A DNA stretch of 64,000 nt, taken from Desulfopila sp. IMCC35008. Its GTDB lineage: Bacteria > Desulfobacterota > Desulfobulbia > Desulfobulbales > Desulfocapsaceae. The DNA lies in the NCBI RefSeq assembly GCF_010646885.2, contig NZ_CP050700.1, positions 5,090,001 through 5,154,000 of the forward strand. Reading direction: 5' to 3'. Each line of letters opens with the position of its first letter. The first letter of the stretch is position 1. A program made the translations under genes and the position numbers. Of this stretch, positions 46,840 through 55,968 are shown piece after piece. The notes below the pieces were generated by a model that ran no database searches, was not told the origin of the DNA, and saw nothing but the letters and a program-made list of their open reading frames with translations.

Positions 46840-47035
46840 TGATAGAAGGCGCTATTTTTAGCAAATATTATACCTTGACGTCAACCCAGGTATCCTTTGT
46901 GAGACATAAAAAGACATTATTCATAGCCTTTCTGGCTTAAACAGGATACAGTTTCCCGGCTGTAATCACAACAGCCGCACACTGTACGGCTTATACAGGA
47001 ATTACCCCGAAAAATTCACGTGCAAGGATAACCGA
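46840..47035. other. Intergenic region between IS200 and a small zinc-ribbon gene
   Basis: No gene is seen. A hairpin-capable GC segment lies at 46950-46990 (GCTGTAATCACAACAGC), a short perfect stem with a small loop of unknown role. Confidence 0.4.
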
Positions 47036-47203
47036 ATGCATTTATTTGAAACTGAAAAAGGCGACAAATGGATCTGCCCCTTTTGTGTCAAAGAGCAGGA
47101 AGAGAAGATCAAGGAATACAAGTGGGAATACATTTTCGACAGTGACGATCCGGTCCTGCGGTGTTTTCTGTGCGGTAAGGGTGAGTATGATTACGAGGAT
47201 TAA
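47036..47203 (+). CDS. Small two-CxxC zinc-ribbon protein
   Basis: ATG 47036 follows AAGGAT and opens a 55-residue frame with WICPFCVKEQEEK near 13-25 and LRCFLCGKGEYDYED at the end. Two CxxC pairs about 30 residues apart make a zinc ribbon; the sequence is very acidic. An overlapping frame starting at 47046 is a by-product. The function is unknown. Confidence 0.65.
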   Translation: MHLFETEKGDKWICPFCVKEQEEKIKEYKWEYIFDSDDPVLRCFLCGKGEYDYED

Positions 47204-47241
47204 TCCTCCCAACTCAACCCCTCTCTAAGACGATGTGGCAT

Positions 47242-48693
47242 TCATACGCCATTCGACGACGCGGCCCTCTCGAGTTCCACCGCAATTTTTGCTGTCTCTT
47301 CAAAAAACAGATCGAGATCACCACACTCAGTCCGGTGGTTGGTGATATTCACCCTGATCGCCAGTTTTCCGCGTAAAATGGTCGTTGAAGGTGCAGCGAT
47401 CCCCTTATTTTGAAGATTGATGACAATAGACCTGTTTAGTTCATCCTGATCGTTGACGGATTCCGACACGTAGCGAAAACAGACGATGTTAAGCGTTACC
47501 GGAGCGGCGAGCTCAAAAAGAGAAGAAGCTGTAATTTTTTCTGCCAGGTAAGCGGCCTGCACACAGTTTTCATTGATAGCACGACCAAGTTTTTCAACAC
47601 CGTGCTCAAGAAGATGCGCCCAGACTTTAAGCGCCCTGAATCCTCGCGAAAGCTCCGGCCCGAAATCAACAGGCCATGGACTTCCCGCTGCCAAGCCTTG
47701 TCCTTCACCTGCCAGATACTCCGGTCTGCCTGAAAAGGAGCGTAGGTGCGACTCACCTGACCGGACAAGGATGCACCCTGCATCATAATTGACATGCAGC
47801 CATTTGTGAAAATCAAAAGCCAGCGAGTCCGCCTGCTCAAGCCCTGCAAGCCTTCCCTTAAGATCTTTACTCAGAACCGCAGTGGCACCGAAGGCGCCGT
47901 CCACATGCAACCAGAGATCTTCTCTTTCAGCAATCATGTTGATGGTTTGCAGGTCATCTATGGCCCCGACATTCACAGACCCTGCCGTGCCGACAATAAC
48001 AAACGGGACCAGCCCTCTTGCACGGTCCCTTGTAATTGTCTCCTCCAGCTCAGCTGTATCCATGCGGAAGTTATGGTCACACTCAATTCTCCTCAACGCT
48101 GCGGCTCCCAGCCCAAGCAGATCAAAGGCCCGGCCAAGGCAGGAATGTGACTGTGAAGAGGCATAACCGACCAGTCTCCTCCCGGATAGACCTTCCTGCC
48201 TGCAGGTAAAATTGAACCGCTGATCCCGTGCTACTTTCAGGGCAATAATTGTCGCCATCGAAGTTCCTGAGACAATAAGCCCGCTTGCCCCTGCCGGAAA
48301 ACCCATCATCTGACGGCACCATTCCACCACCTGCTTTTCAACATATATGGCTCCGTGATCACGACCACCCAGATTTGCATTCATGGCCGCAGCGGTCATC
48401 TCTGCAAGGATACCGCCAGGATTCCCGGCCCCGTGAACCCAACCGAAGAACCGAGGATGGGTATTCCCTACTCCGTAGGGAAGTAGGTCAGCAAGCTTTT
48501 GGCGTAACTCATCAATGCCCAATCCCTGCTTAGGTATCTCCGACTGCAAAGCCGCCTTCATCTTCTCCGGTAAAGGATTCCAGACCCTGCCGTCTCGTGC
48601 GGATTCCATTTTATCCAGAGCATCATCCAGCATTTTATGGGCCGATGAACGAAAAGCGCCCCAATCCTCAGGGTCCAGTGTGGTCTTCCCCAT
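47242..48693 (-). CDS. PLP-dependent group II amino-acid decarboxylase
   Basis: The 483-residue protein matches the aromatic amino acid/glutamate/cysteine-sulfinate decarboxylase family: HPRFFGWVHGAGNPGGILAE near 79-98, SGTSMATIIALK near 142, SQSHSCLGRA with His183 that stacks on PLP, LWLHVDGAFGA with Asp265, and AFDFHKWLHVNYDAGC with the PLP lysine at about 297. It removes the carboxyl group from an amino acid; the substrate is open. It is divergent from ridA and shares a palindromic operator with it, so it is probably part of the same regulon; cysteate or cysteine sulfinate would fit that context. Confidence 0.9.
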   Translation of the reverse strand: MGKTTLDPEDWGAFRSSAHKMLDDALDKMESARDGRVWNPLPEKMKAALQSEIPKQGLGIDELRQKLADLLPYGVGNTHPRFFGWVHGAGNPGGILAEMTAAAMNANLGGRDHGAIYVEKQVVEWCRQMMGFPAGASGLIVSGTSMATIIALKVARDQRFNFTCRQEGLSGRRLVGYASSQSHSCLGRAFDLLGLGAAALRRIECDHNFRMDTAELEETITRDRARGLVPFVIVGTAGSVNVGAIDDLQTINMIAEREDLWLHVDGAFGATAVLSKDLKGRLAGLEQADSLAFDFHKWLHVNYDAGCILVRSGESHLRSFSGRPEYLAGEGQGLAAGSPWPVDFGPELSRGFRALKVWAHLLEHGVEKLGRAINENCVQAAYLAEKITASSLFELAAPVTLNIVCFRYVSESVNDQDELNRSIVINLQNKGIAAPSTTILRGKLAIRVNITNHRTECGDLDLFFEETAKIAVELERAASSNGV

Positions 48694-48793
48694 ATCTCTT
48701 CTCTCTACGTAATAGTATCAATTACAAGGTGCTATCCCTGATGTGAAGATACAGCAGTTCAGCTATTGAAATAGTTTATCCATACAGTAAAAA

Positions 48794-48805
48794 AATGTCG
48801 ACATT
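48794..48805. promoter_or_regulatory. Palindromic operator, copy 1
   Basis: AATGTCGACATT, a perfect 12-bp palindrome, lies 101 bases upstream of the decarboxylase start. The same sequence recurs at 49073-49084. FadR-type GntR regulators often bind short palindromes of this kind, and one is encoded at 55095. Confidence 0.65.
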
Positions 48806-49072
48806 AATGATATGGCAATACATCACGGTATTTTATATATCTACACTTCTCGTGTTGAAACAGGCAAGATATTTATATCAAAGCGGCAGTTAATTTTTTG
48901 ACAGCACAGTATTACAACACCGCTTCTTTCCAAGCAAAAGGGCTGTTTCTACGTCTAAATAAATTTTACATGCTATCTGTTTTGAATAGAATAGAAAAAT
49001 CAATATATCTTCCATTGGATGCTTCTTTTTTATTTGACAAGGATGGGCAAGTCTGGCATAAGAAAAACTATA

Positions 49073-49084
49073 AATGTCGACATT
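49073..49084. promoter_or_regulatory. Palindromic operator, copy 2
   Basis: AATGTCGACATT again, 83 bases upstream of the ridA start. Confidence 0.65.
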
Positions 49085-49166
49085 ACACATTTTCTAAGCC
49101 ATTTTTTAGCTCTTTTACAAACACTTAAGACACATTAAATACAAAACACACAACCCACGTGAGATA

Positions 49167-49553
49167 ATGAATAGAAAAATAGCAATCGAGACAGCAAGCG
49201 CCCCCAGCGCTGTTGGCCCTTATTCCCAGGCAATGAAAACTGACAGCCTGCTTTTCACCTCCGGCCAATTGCCGATCGACCCGGCGACAGGAAAGATGGT
49301 GGGAGGCTCTGTTGAAGACCGCGCACATCAGGTTCTCAGGAATCTTGCCGCAGTCATTGAGGCCGCTGGCGGCAAGCTTGAAGACGTTATAAAGACGACA
49401 GTATTTTTGGCAGACATCGGGGATTTCCAGAAAGTCAACACCGTCTATGCCGAATATTTTTCAACGCCATTTCCGGCACGAAGTGCTTTCCAGGTAGCCG
49501 CCCTTCCATTGGGCGCTGATATAGAAATAGAAGCCGTTGTACTCATCAAATGA
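49167..49553 (+). CDS. ridA: RidA-family 2-iminobutanoate/2-iminopropanoate deaminase
   Basis: The 128-residue protein has the full RidA pattern: SAPSAVGPYSQAMK near 12-25, LLFTSGQLPIDPATG near 31-45, VIKTTVFLADIGDFQKVN near 73-90 and ARSAFQVAALPLGADIEIEA with the conserved Arg near the end. RidA clears reactive enamines/imines released by PLP enzymes. Its place just before a PLP lyase gene fits that role. Confidence 0.95.
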   Translation: MNRKIAIETASAPSAVGPYSQAMKTDSLLFTSGQLPIDPATGKMVGGSVEDRAHQVLRNLAAVIEAAGGKLEDVIKTTVFLADIGDFQKVNTVYAEYFSTPFPARSAFQVAALPLGADIEIEAVVLIK

Positions 49554-49577
49554 ACTTCACATTTACAGGATAGAAAT

Positions 49578-50576
49578 ATGAATCTAACTCAATTCCCCAG
49601 AAGAAATTACGTACAGGATGCAACACCGATAGAAGCGTTACCGGCATTCTCCAAAGCCCTCGGCGGCAAAGTGAACATTTTCATCAAACGAGACGACCTG
49701 TTACCTGGTTGTGCCGGTGGAAACAAAACCAGGAAACTGGATTTCTGTATCGCAGACGCCATTGAAAACGGTGCTGACACGATAATTACCTGTGGTGCCG
49801 TGCAATCGAACCATTGCCGCCTTACCCTCTCATGGGCAGTCAAGGAGGCTATGGATTGCCACCTCATCCTGGAAGAACGTGTACCCGGCAGCTACAAGGA
49901 AGACGGCTCCGGCAACAACTTCCTTTTCCAGCTGATGGGTGTTAAAAGCACATCCGTCGTCCCTGGCGGTTCCGACATGCTAGGCGAAATGGAAAAACTC
50001 GCAGATAAATTGAAAGGTGATGGCAAGAAGCCGTATATCATCCCTGGTGGTGCCTCCAACGCTATCGGAGCCACCGGCTATGTCGCCTGCGCCAAGGAAA
50101 TCCAGCAACAGATGTTCTGCAAAAACCTGCACATCGATCACATGGTCGTTCCGAGCGGCAGTGCAGGAACCCACGCGGGTATCGTAGTCGGCATGTACGG
50201 CACCAATGCAGGCATTCCTGTTTCCGGCATCAATGTCAGCAGAAAAAAAGATATACAGGAAGAAATTGTACACAAACTCGCTATGGAAACTGCCGAGCGC
50301 CTTGGAATGCGGGAAGAGATACCGGCAGACCAGGTGACGTGCTTTGACGGCTATGTCGGACCGGGCTATTCCCTCCCCACCGACAGCATGACGGAAGCCG
50401 TTAAGCTGCTCGCTCAAACCGAGTCCATCCTACTTGATCCCGTTTATTCCGGAAAGGCAATGGCCGGACTCATCGACCTAGTACGCAAGGACCATTTCAA
50501 GGAGGGCGCCAATGTACTGTTCCTCCATACCGGTGGCTCACCGGCACTCTATGCGTACCTTGATACTTTCAGGTAA
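49578..50576 (+). CDS. D-cysteine desulfhydrase / L-cysteate sulfo-lyase-like PLP enzyme
   Basis: The 332-residue protein belongs to the ACC-deaminase/D-cysteine desulfhydrase fold: IFIKRDDLLPGCAGGNKTRK with the PLP lysine at about 50, ITCGAVQSNHCRLT (Ser77-Asn78-His79), and VPSGSAGTHAGIVVG as phosphate-binding loop. Products of this group include pyruvate, ammonia and sulfide or sulfite. D-cysteine desulfhydrase and cysteate sulfo-lyase (CuyA) cannot be separated here by motif. The next genes are a TRAP transporter, and a TSUP exporter lies 6 kb away. RidA upstream would handle 2-aminoacrylate. Confidence 0.82.
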   Translation: MNLTQFPRRNYVQDATPIEALPAFSKALGGKVNIFIKRDDLLPGCAGGNKTRKLDFCIADAIENGADTIITCGAVQSNHCRLTLSWAVKEAMDCHLILEERVPGSYKEDGSGNNFLFQLMGVKSTSVVPGGSDMLGEMEKLADKLKGDGKKPYIIPGGASNAIGATGYVACAKEIQQQMFCKNLHIDHMVVPSGSAGTHAGIVVGMYGTNAGIPVSGINVSRKKDIQEEIVHKLAMETAERLGMREEIPADQVTCFDGYVGPGYSLPTDSMTEAVKLLAQTESILLDPVYSGKAMAGLIDLVRKDHFKEGANVLFLHTGGSPALYAYLDTFR

Positions 50577-50601
50577 TCCGCGATACACTGTTACAGTAGA
50601 G

Positions 50602-50637
50602 AAGCACCTTGATAAATCAGTTTTTTCAAGGTGCTCG
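50602..50637 (+). terminator. Hairpin between the lyase and TRAP genes
   Basis: AGCACCTTGA pairs with TCAAGGTGCT around a T-rich loop. There is no T run after the stem, so it may be an mRNA-stabilising or partial termination element that sets different levels for the two gene groups. Confidence 0.55.
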
Positions 50638-50755
50638 ATAGTCCTCTTTCTGTAGCAATGTGTCAAACAACGATATGTGTATCTTTATTTTACACACAAG
50701 ATCAGACAGCATACTTGGGATGCTGGAAGATCGTCCAAACCTTCAGGAGGAGTCA

Positions 50756-51751
50756 ATGAAAAGTTTCAAAACCGTATTAACCGCACTGGTACTCTGCATG
50801 TGCCTGGGAATGTCCTCTGCTTTTGCAGGACCGATCGTCATCAAACTGGCCCACCCGAACGTGCCGCAGCATCCGATGGGGATGGCCTTCATCAAATTCA
50901 AGGAACTCATGGAAGAGCGCAGTAACGGCGCTTTTCGTGTCGACATTTTTGACAGTTCCAAGTTCGGCAACTTTGACAGTGTAGTGCAGGGTCTTCAGCT
51001 CAACATGCTCCAGATGGGTTCTGCTTCAACTCCGAACCTTTCCCCATTCTCCAATGAATTCCTCATCTTTGACTTGCCGTTTCTCTTTCCCGATTACCCA
51101 TCGACTGATAAAATCACCGATGGTCCCATAGGGATGAATGCTACAAAAGCTCTGGAAAGCAGTGGCATTATCGGACTTGGCTACATTGAAATTGGCTTTC
51201 GTAACCTCTGGAACAATAACAGAGCAGTGGCAACTCTTGAGGACGCAAAGGGGTTAAAGATTCGTTCAACACCCTCCAAAGCGCATATCGCGACCCTCAA
51301 AAGTCTTGGCATAAACCCAACTCCAATTTCATGGGGTGAAGTCTATACCGCGATGCAACAAAAAACTGTTGACGGAATCGACATTGATCTCAACCTTGCA
51401 TGGCACAACAACTTCCCCGAGGTCAACAACCACGTAACCATCGTTAACAGCCTGTTCAGCCCGCACCTGGTAATGATTTCAAAGCGCTTCCTCGATAGCC
51501 TTTCACCAGAGCATAAAGAACTTGTTCTCACCACCTTCGACGAAATCAAGCTCTACGAGCGTAAGCTCATTCGTGATGGCGAGAAAGAAATCATGGCGAA
51601 ACTCGCCGACAAAGGTGTAACGGTTACCGTTCTCTCCCCTGAAGAACGAAAGCGCTGGGCAGCTGCAACAGCTGGAGTCTACGCCCAATTTGAAGACAAA
51701 ATTGGCAAAGACCTGATCGAAAAAGCCAAGGCGACCATTGCAGGTGAATAA
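50756..51751 (+). CDS. TRAP transporter substrate-binding protein (DctP family)
   Basis: The ATG at 50756 follows AGGAGG; the product is 331 residues. A signal peptide of about 24 residues ends SSAFAG. The mature protein starts IVIKLAHPNVPQHPMGMAFI and has the DctP core, with FRNLWNNNRAV containing the conserved Arg, GLKIRSTPSKAH and ISWGEVYTAMQQKTVDGID. The conserved Arg binds a substrate carboxylate. Upstream in-frame starts lack ribosome sites. Confidence 0.93.
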   Translation: MKSFKTVLTALVLCMCLGMSSAFAGPIVIKLAHPNVPQHPMGMAFIKFKELMEERSNGAFRVDIFDSSKFGNFDSVVQGLQLNMLQMGSASTPNLSPFSNEFLIFDLPFLFPDYPSTDKITDGPIGMNATKALESSGIIGLGYIEIGFRNLWNNNRAVATLEDAKGLKIRSTPSKAHIATLKSLGINPTPISWGEVYTAMQQKTVDGIDIDLNLAWHNNFPEVNNHVTIVNSLFSPHLVMISKRFLDSLSPEHKELVLTTFDEIKLYERKLIRDGEKEIMAKLADKGVTVTVLSPEERKRWAAATAGVYAQFEDKIGKDLIEKAKATIAGE

Positions 51752-51815
51752 GCGTATCTAATATACCGGGTGGTTCTACACCACCCGGTATTACGAGACA
51801 ATGGAGAGTTCCACC

Positions 51816-52316
51816 ATGAAAAGTACGCCGAAATCCATGATACCCAGTGTGGAGATGATTATTGCATCTGTTTCACTGGTAGTAATGACAGGCATAACCG
51901 CGGTTCAAGTTTTTAACAGATACGTTCTCCAAAGTTCTCTCGACTGGTCCGAAGAGCTTGCCCGCTATCTCTTTATCTGGTCTGTTTATGTTGGTTGCAG
52001 CTATGCAACCCAGATGGACAGGCACCTTGAAGTGACCATTCTACGAACTGTCTTTAAAGGCAAATTTGCTCGACCCATAACCATTCTTGCTTCATTCTTC
52101 ACCCTTGCATTCTGCATATTCGCCACTGTTCTCGGGGTAAAATTCATCATATTCCTTGCAGGAACCGGGCAGAAAACTCCGGCTCTGGAAATTAGCGCCT
52201 ACTGGGTCTACCTCTGCATGCCGGTTGGGCTTGGTTTTATGGGGCTTCGAACACTTGAGAGACTGTACTGGTTAATAACGGGGAAAATCAATCCTGCCGA
52301 AATAGAGATTAATTAA
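51816..52316 (+). CDS. TRAP transporter small membrane subunit (DctQ family)
   Basis: About 166 residues with four membrane segments and the DctQ hallmark WSEELARYLFIWSVYVGC near 44-61. The ATG at 51816 has GGAGAG eight bases upstream; ATG 51801 is an alternative. It forms the membrane pair with the large subunit. Confidence 0.92.
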   Translation: MKSTPKSMIPSVEMIIASVSLVVMTGITAVQVFNRYVLQSSLDWSEELARYLFIWSVYVGCSYATQMDRHLEVTILRTVFKGKFARPITILASFFTLAFCIFATVLGVKFIIFLAGTGQKTPALEISAYWVYLCMPVGLGFMGLRTLERLYWLITGKINPAEIEIN

Positions 52317-52329
52317 GGAGTAGTTGACA

Positions 52330-53610
52330 ATGGACTTAGCCATCATATTGACCTTTGTTGCCTTGGCAACATTTCTCCTGCTAAGCGTCCCCATAGGTAT
52401 CGCCATTGGTTTAAGCGTTGTTGTAGGAATGACTTTCAGCGACATGCTGCCATACGAATTTCTTATCCAGAAAATGATCACATCCCTGGATGTTTTCCCC
52501 CTCATGGCCGTTCCGTTTTTTATTATGGCCGGTGAAATCATGCAAAAAGGGAGTATGGCCCAAAGGCTTCTTTCTGTTTCCAGGGCTCTGGTCGGCCACT
52601 TAACTGGCGGTATGGCCCATATTTCTGTTCTGACCAGTTTATTTTATGGTTCCCTCTCAGGTTCTGCCCCGGCCACAGTGGCGGCAGTTGGCGGTATTAT
52701 GATTCCCGCCATGGAAAAGGAGAAATATTCCAAATCGTTTTCCACCGCCGTGAACACCGCTGCGGGATGCCTTGGAGTTATAATTCCACCGAGTGTCCCT
52801 CTTATCATTTACGGCACCACTGCCGGAGTTTCAGTTGGTGATCTTTTCATCGCCGGAATAATTCCTGGCCTTTTCATTGGTTTTTGCCTGATGGTATGCA
52901 GTTATATCCTGGCGAAAAGATATGGCTTTACCGGTACAGGAAAAAGAGCCCCGATAAAAGAGATTGCCATCACTTTCCGGGATGCACTCCCTGCTCTCAT
53001 GGTGCCAATTATCGTCCTTGGTGGAATCTATGGCGGGCTGACCACACCGACAGAAGCCGGGGTTATTGCTGTCGTCTATTCACTTATTGTCGAAGGTCTT
53101 TTTTTACGCACCCTCAGCTGGCAAAAAGTAATAGATGTTTTTAGAGGAACCGCGCTGACAACTTCGTCTATTTTTCTCGTGGTTGCCACAGCCACAGCTC
53201 TCGGCCAGATCCTGCTGTTCTACAATCTCCCGAACATGCTCGTAGAAATCCTCGTCAGCATCTCTGACAATAAATATATTTTACTGCCGATAATCCTTAT
53301 TTTCCTGCTCATCATGGGAACATTTATGGATGCGCTGGCAAACATCCTGATCCTAACCCCACTGCTTCTGCCGGTAGTCAAGGTGCTCGGTGTAGACCCG
53401 ATCCATTTCGGTATTGTCATGATTGTCTGTTCATCAATGGGCTTTTTAACGCCGCCGGTCGGGGTCAACCTATTCGTCGGCTGCAGTATCGCCAACATCT
53501 CCATCGAAAAACTCAGTGTGGCGGTCATGCCGTTTTTGCTGACCATGATCCTGGCGCTCCTGGCACTGACATTTATTCCGCAGATAGCACTTTGGTTACC
53601 GGGCCTGTAG
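52330..53610 (+). CDS. TRAP transporter large membrane subunit (DctM family)
   Basis: 426 residues with about 12-13 membrane segments. Motifs include VPFFIMAGEIMQKG near 58-71, YGSLSGSAPATVAAVGG near 105, IIPPSVPLIIYG near 149 and FMDALANILILTPLLLP near 335. It is the sodium-driven channel subunit. ATG 52330 follows GGAGTAG by six bases. Confidence 0.95.
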   Translation: MDLAIILTFVALATFLLLSVPIGIAIGLSVVVGMTFSDMLPYEFLIQKMITSLDVFPLMAVPFFIMAGEIMQKGSMAQRLLSVSRALVGHLTGGMAHISVLTSLFYGSLSGSAPATVAAVGGIMIPAMEKEKYSKSFSTAVNTAAGCLGVIIPPSVPLIIYGTTAGVSVGDLFIAGIIPGLFIGFCLMVCSYILAKRYGFTGTGKRAPIKEIAITFRDALPALMVPIIVLGGIYGGLTTPTEAGVIAVVYSLIVEGLFLRTLSWQKVIDVFRGTALTTSSIFLVVATATALGQILLFYNLPNMLVEILVSISDNKYILLPIILIFLLIMGTFMDALANILILTPLLLPVVKVLGVDPIHFGIVMIVCSSMGFLTPPVGVNLFVGCSIANISIEKLSVAVMPFLLTMILALLALTFIPQIALWLPGL

Positions 53611-53666
53611 TAGAAAAGAGCGTTATAACTCAAGTCTAAGATTAGACAACAAATAAGGAGCGAGCT

Positions 53667-54896
53667 ATGAATGTTACCAAGAGCACCAAGGACCAAGGAA
53701 TTCTCGGTATTACCGGGCACGCAGGTGCCGGTCACGTACATAGCCACTCCGGTTTTGTTCAGGATGATACAGCAGGTTTTGCAGTAATTGCCTGCCTTCT
53801 TCGTCGTGCCTTCCCGGTCTGCACAACGATTTCCTCCGTCGAGGCGGATATTGACACCGGGACCGTCACCGTAAAAACGCAGGATGGCGGCACCGGTACC
53901 GCAAAGGCGAGAAGGGGGATTACGCCATACGAGGCAACCCTGGCCCGCCTTATTATCGGTCTCGATGCCGTTTATAGCCAAAGTGCAGCATTCGCCGCCT
54001 TTGGCAGGATTTACGGTCAAGGATGCCTCGAACTACCGGTAGCCCTGCAAACCGCAACCTGCCTAGCTGTCATCGATACATTCGAAAAACGGTACCGGCA
54101 ATCTTTTCGGTCCTGCCCGGAAGGCATGCAAGGCAAAGTTGGAAAATGTATCGGGAGTGTCATTGAGATTGACGGCATCCCTGTCTCTGTCATGGCCGTA
54201 CTCAATGCCAACGAGGGTGGCCTTGGCCCGGACGAGGATCTTGAAGGCAACATAATGCTTGGCAGGAAAGCTACGTTAATGAAGGAATTGGGCCTTGACC
54301 ACCTCCCAACTATCGTACTGGAGAGCAAGGCGTACGTTCCCGCCATCTGTAAAGGTCGTGACCAGAACGCTTTCTGGGTTCGCATAAACAAAGATGTGGA
54401 CAACAGGATCGTATATGACTCGCTTGTACGCGGTACAGCAATGGCCAATCATCTCTGTATCGAAACAGACACTGCCTATATCCGTGAAACCGGTGAAATC
54501 GCTTCAGCCACCCGCGCCCTTGGAAACAGGATCGCCGACCTGGGTAAGGCCCTGGCCCAATCTGAAACTTCGCGGGAGAAAGTGCAGATTATCGGTGAAC
54601 TTGCTTTACTGGTCAGCGAAGACGCTGGAGGTATTTCCTTCATGTCTTCAAGGCTCCACGATATAGTTGGAGGAGGCGGTCTCATGCCGGGCAGCGCAGC
54701 AGTTCTCTCCATGGCCATCTCAGAGTCTGCTATTCATATCTGGAAAATTCCGGCATTTACCGCCCAGGACTCAGACATGTACCTGGAGGTAATTGAAAAT
54801 GCGGTTCCTCTCCTGGCTGAAAATATCCAGGCCGCAAATGATGAATGTGATGCAAGACGCAATTTCAATGAAAAAGACTTCGCCTTCCTTTCATGA
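53667..54896 (+). CDS. Conserved-looking protein of unknown function in the TRAP operon
   Basis: The 409-residue protein starts at ATG 53667 behind AAGGAG. I do not recognise the family. The N-terminus is Gly/His-rich (GITGHAGAGHVHSHSGFVQD, residues about 13-32); the middle has a Gly-rich CIGSVIEIDGIPVSVMAV and NANEGGLGPDEDLEGN; the end has DIVGGGGLMPGSAAVLSMAI. The His cluster and acidic runs would suit a metal-dependent enzyme. There is no signal peptide or membrane segment. Its place between the transporter and the GntR regulator suggests it acts on the imported substrate or a product of it. Confidence 0.75.
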   Translation: MNVTKSTKDQGILGITGHAGAGHVHSHSGFVQDDTAGFAVIACLLRRAFPVCTTISSVEADIDTGTVTVKTQDGGTGTAKARRGITPYEATLARLIIGLDAVYSQSAAFAAFGRIYGQGCLELPVALQTATCLAVIDTFEKRYRQSFRSCPEGMQGKVGKCIGSVIEIDGIPVSVMAVLNANEGGLGPDEDLEGNIMLGRKATLMKELGLDHLPTIVLESKAYVPAICKGRDQNAFWVRINKDVDNRIVYDSLVRGTAMANHLCIETDTAYIRETGEIASATRALGNRIADLGKALAQSETSREKVQIIGELALLVSEDAGGISFMSSRLHDIVGGGGLMPGSAAVLSMAISESAIHIWKIPAFTAQDSDMYLEVIENAVPLLAENIQAANDECDARRNFNEKDFAFLS

Positions 54897-55094
54897 TAGG
54901 TGTGCAATAAAGAGGACCACCCCTGACTCAATTGTATCGCCGAAGCTTCATATAATTACACCTGCCAGCTCCCTGTATTGAATAATTTTCAATTTACAGG
55001 TAACAATGTATTCACTTAACCTTGACAACGGTTTCGCTCCACCGGGCTTTAGGAAGCACCCCATGCAAAACTAACCCCAATAAGGAAAACTGGT

Positions 55095-55766
55095 TTGGAA
55101 TTGAAAAAACAGACATACACAGATCTCGTCGTCACGTATATCAAGAGATCCATACTTGACGGCACCTACAAACCAGGCACCAAAGTTAAGGAACTGGTCA
55201 TAGCTAAAAAACTGTCAATAAGTCGCGCCCCGATTCGGGAAGCCCTCCAGATTCTTATAAAGGAAGGTTTAGTCGTCTGGATTCCACAAAAAGGGAAATT
55301 CATAACGGAGTTAACCCCAAAACAGATCCGTGACAGTTATTTCACCGGCGGCATACTCGAAGCCGCGGCCGTCTGCTCGGTCATCCAGAAATATACACTT
55401 CGGGACATAAAGAAACTGGAGGATATTGCAGAAAAAATGCGGCTTATATCGGAGAACAATGAGCCGATAGAAAAAATCGCCCATCTCGATGATAAGTTTC
55501 ATAAAATCCTTTTTTCCCGAATGGACAACGAACTGCTCCTCGAATTCTGCACCAGATCATGCCAGGGCATATCGAAGTTCCTTCTTTTCAAGTACTGGAT
55601 CCAGCTCTACTCTATTGAGGAGGTATACTGGAGACATAAAGTCATTGTTGATGCATTGAAAAAGGGTGAAGTGTACGAACTGGAAGCCTGTATAAGAAAC
55701 CACTATCTGGATGCCGGAAAAAGGATGGCGGAGATCTGCGAAAGGGCGATGCAGGACACCCCGTAA
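55095..55766 (+). CDS. GntR-family regulator, FadR/FCD subgroup
   Basis: The 223-residue protein starts at TTG 55095 with AAGGA at good spacing. Residues 10-75 form the GntR winged helix (IKRSILDGTYKPGTKV, ISRAPIREALQILIKEG). The C-terminal FCD domain has HLDDKFHKILFS and YWRHKVIVDALKKGE with the Asp/His metal or ligand site. It probably controls the operon before it and may bind AATGTCGACATT at 48794 and 49073. Confidence 0.92.
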   Translation: MELKKQTYTDLVVTYIKRSILDGTYKPGTKVKELVIAKKLSISRAPIREALQILIKEGLVVWIPQKGKFITELTPKQIRDSYFTGGILEAAAVCSVIQKYTLRDIKKLEDIAEKMRLISENNEPIEKIAHLDDKFHKILFSRMDNELLLEFCTRSCQGISKFLLFKYWIQLYSIEEVYWRHKVIVDALKKGEVYELEACIRNHYLDAGKRMAEICERAMQDTP

Positions 55767-55769
55767 CTA

Positions 55770-55952
55770 TCAGTTCAATCGCTTGTCACGGATTACCCTG
55801 CCGATCTCCGGCCAAAACCCGCAGACGGGGAAACAATAGTCCCTCTTCTCGCCCCCCTCCTTGCCCGGCATTTTCAATGGTTCACATTCACCAAAGGCTC
55901 CCCCATGCCGTACTGTCCTGGCAGTGTTATGGCAGTAGATATAACCTGCCAT
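55770..55952 (-). CDS. Possible small cysteine-containing protein
   Basis: A 60-codon frame with Cys residues (YIYCHN, FGECEP, YCFPVCGFWPEIG) lies between the GntR gene and the Nif11 peptide. It looks protein-like but has no recognised family. Its ATG falls in the loop of a 15-bp hairpin (55926-55968). Confidence 0.35.
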   Translation of the reverse strand: MAGYIYCHNTARTVRHGGAFGECEPLKMPGKEGGEKRDYCFPVCGFWPEIGRVIRDKRLN

Positions 55953-55968
55953 GATCTACTGCCATAAC
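55926..55968. repeat. 15-bp perfect hairpin
   Basis: GTTATGGCAGTAGAT and ATCTACTGCCATAAC pair without mismatch around 13 bases. It could end the GntR transcript or control the small minus-strand frame that starts in its loop. Confidence 0.7.

Larger units (their letters stand above)
48694..49166. other. Divergent control region between the decarboxylase gene and ridA
   Basis: The AT-rich region carries two copies of the same palindrome, one near each gene start. An open frame of 76 codons at 48898-49128 has no ribosome site and no recognisable protein pattern and is not called. Confidence 0.6.

Noticed and set aside
47046-47228. 60-codon frame MKLKKATNG...
   Set aside because: It is an out-of-frame shadow of the small zinc-ribbon gene at 47036-47203, whose CxxC pairs and ribosome site are more convincing.
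48898-49128. 76-codon frame in the divergent control region
   Set aside because: AT-rich, no ribosome site, overlaps an operator copy and gives no recognisable protein.
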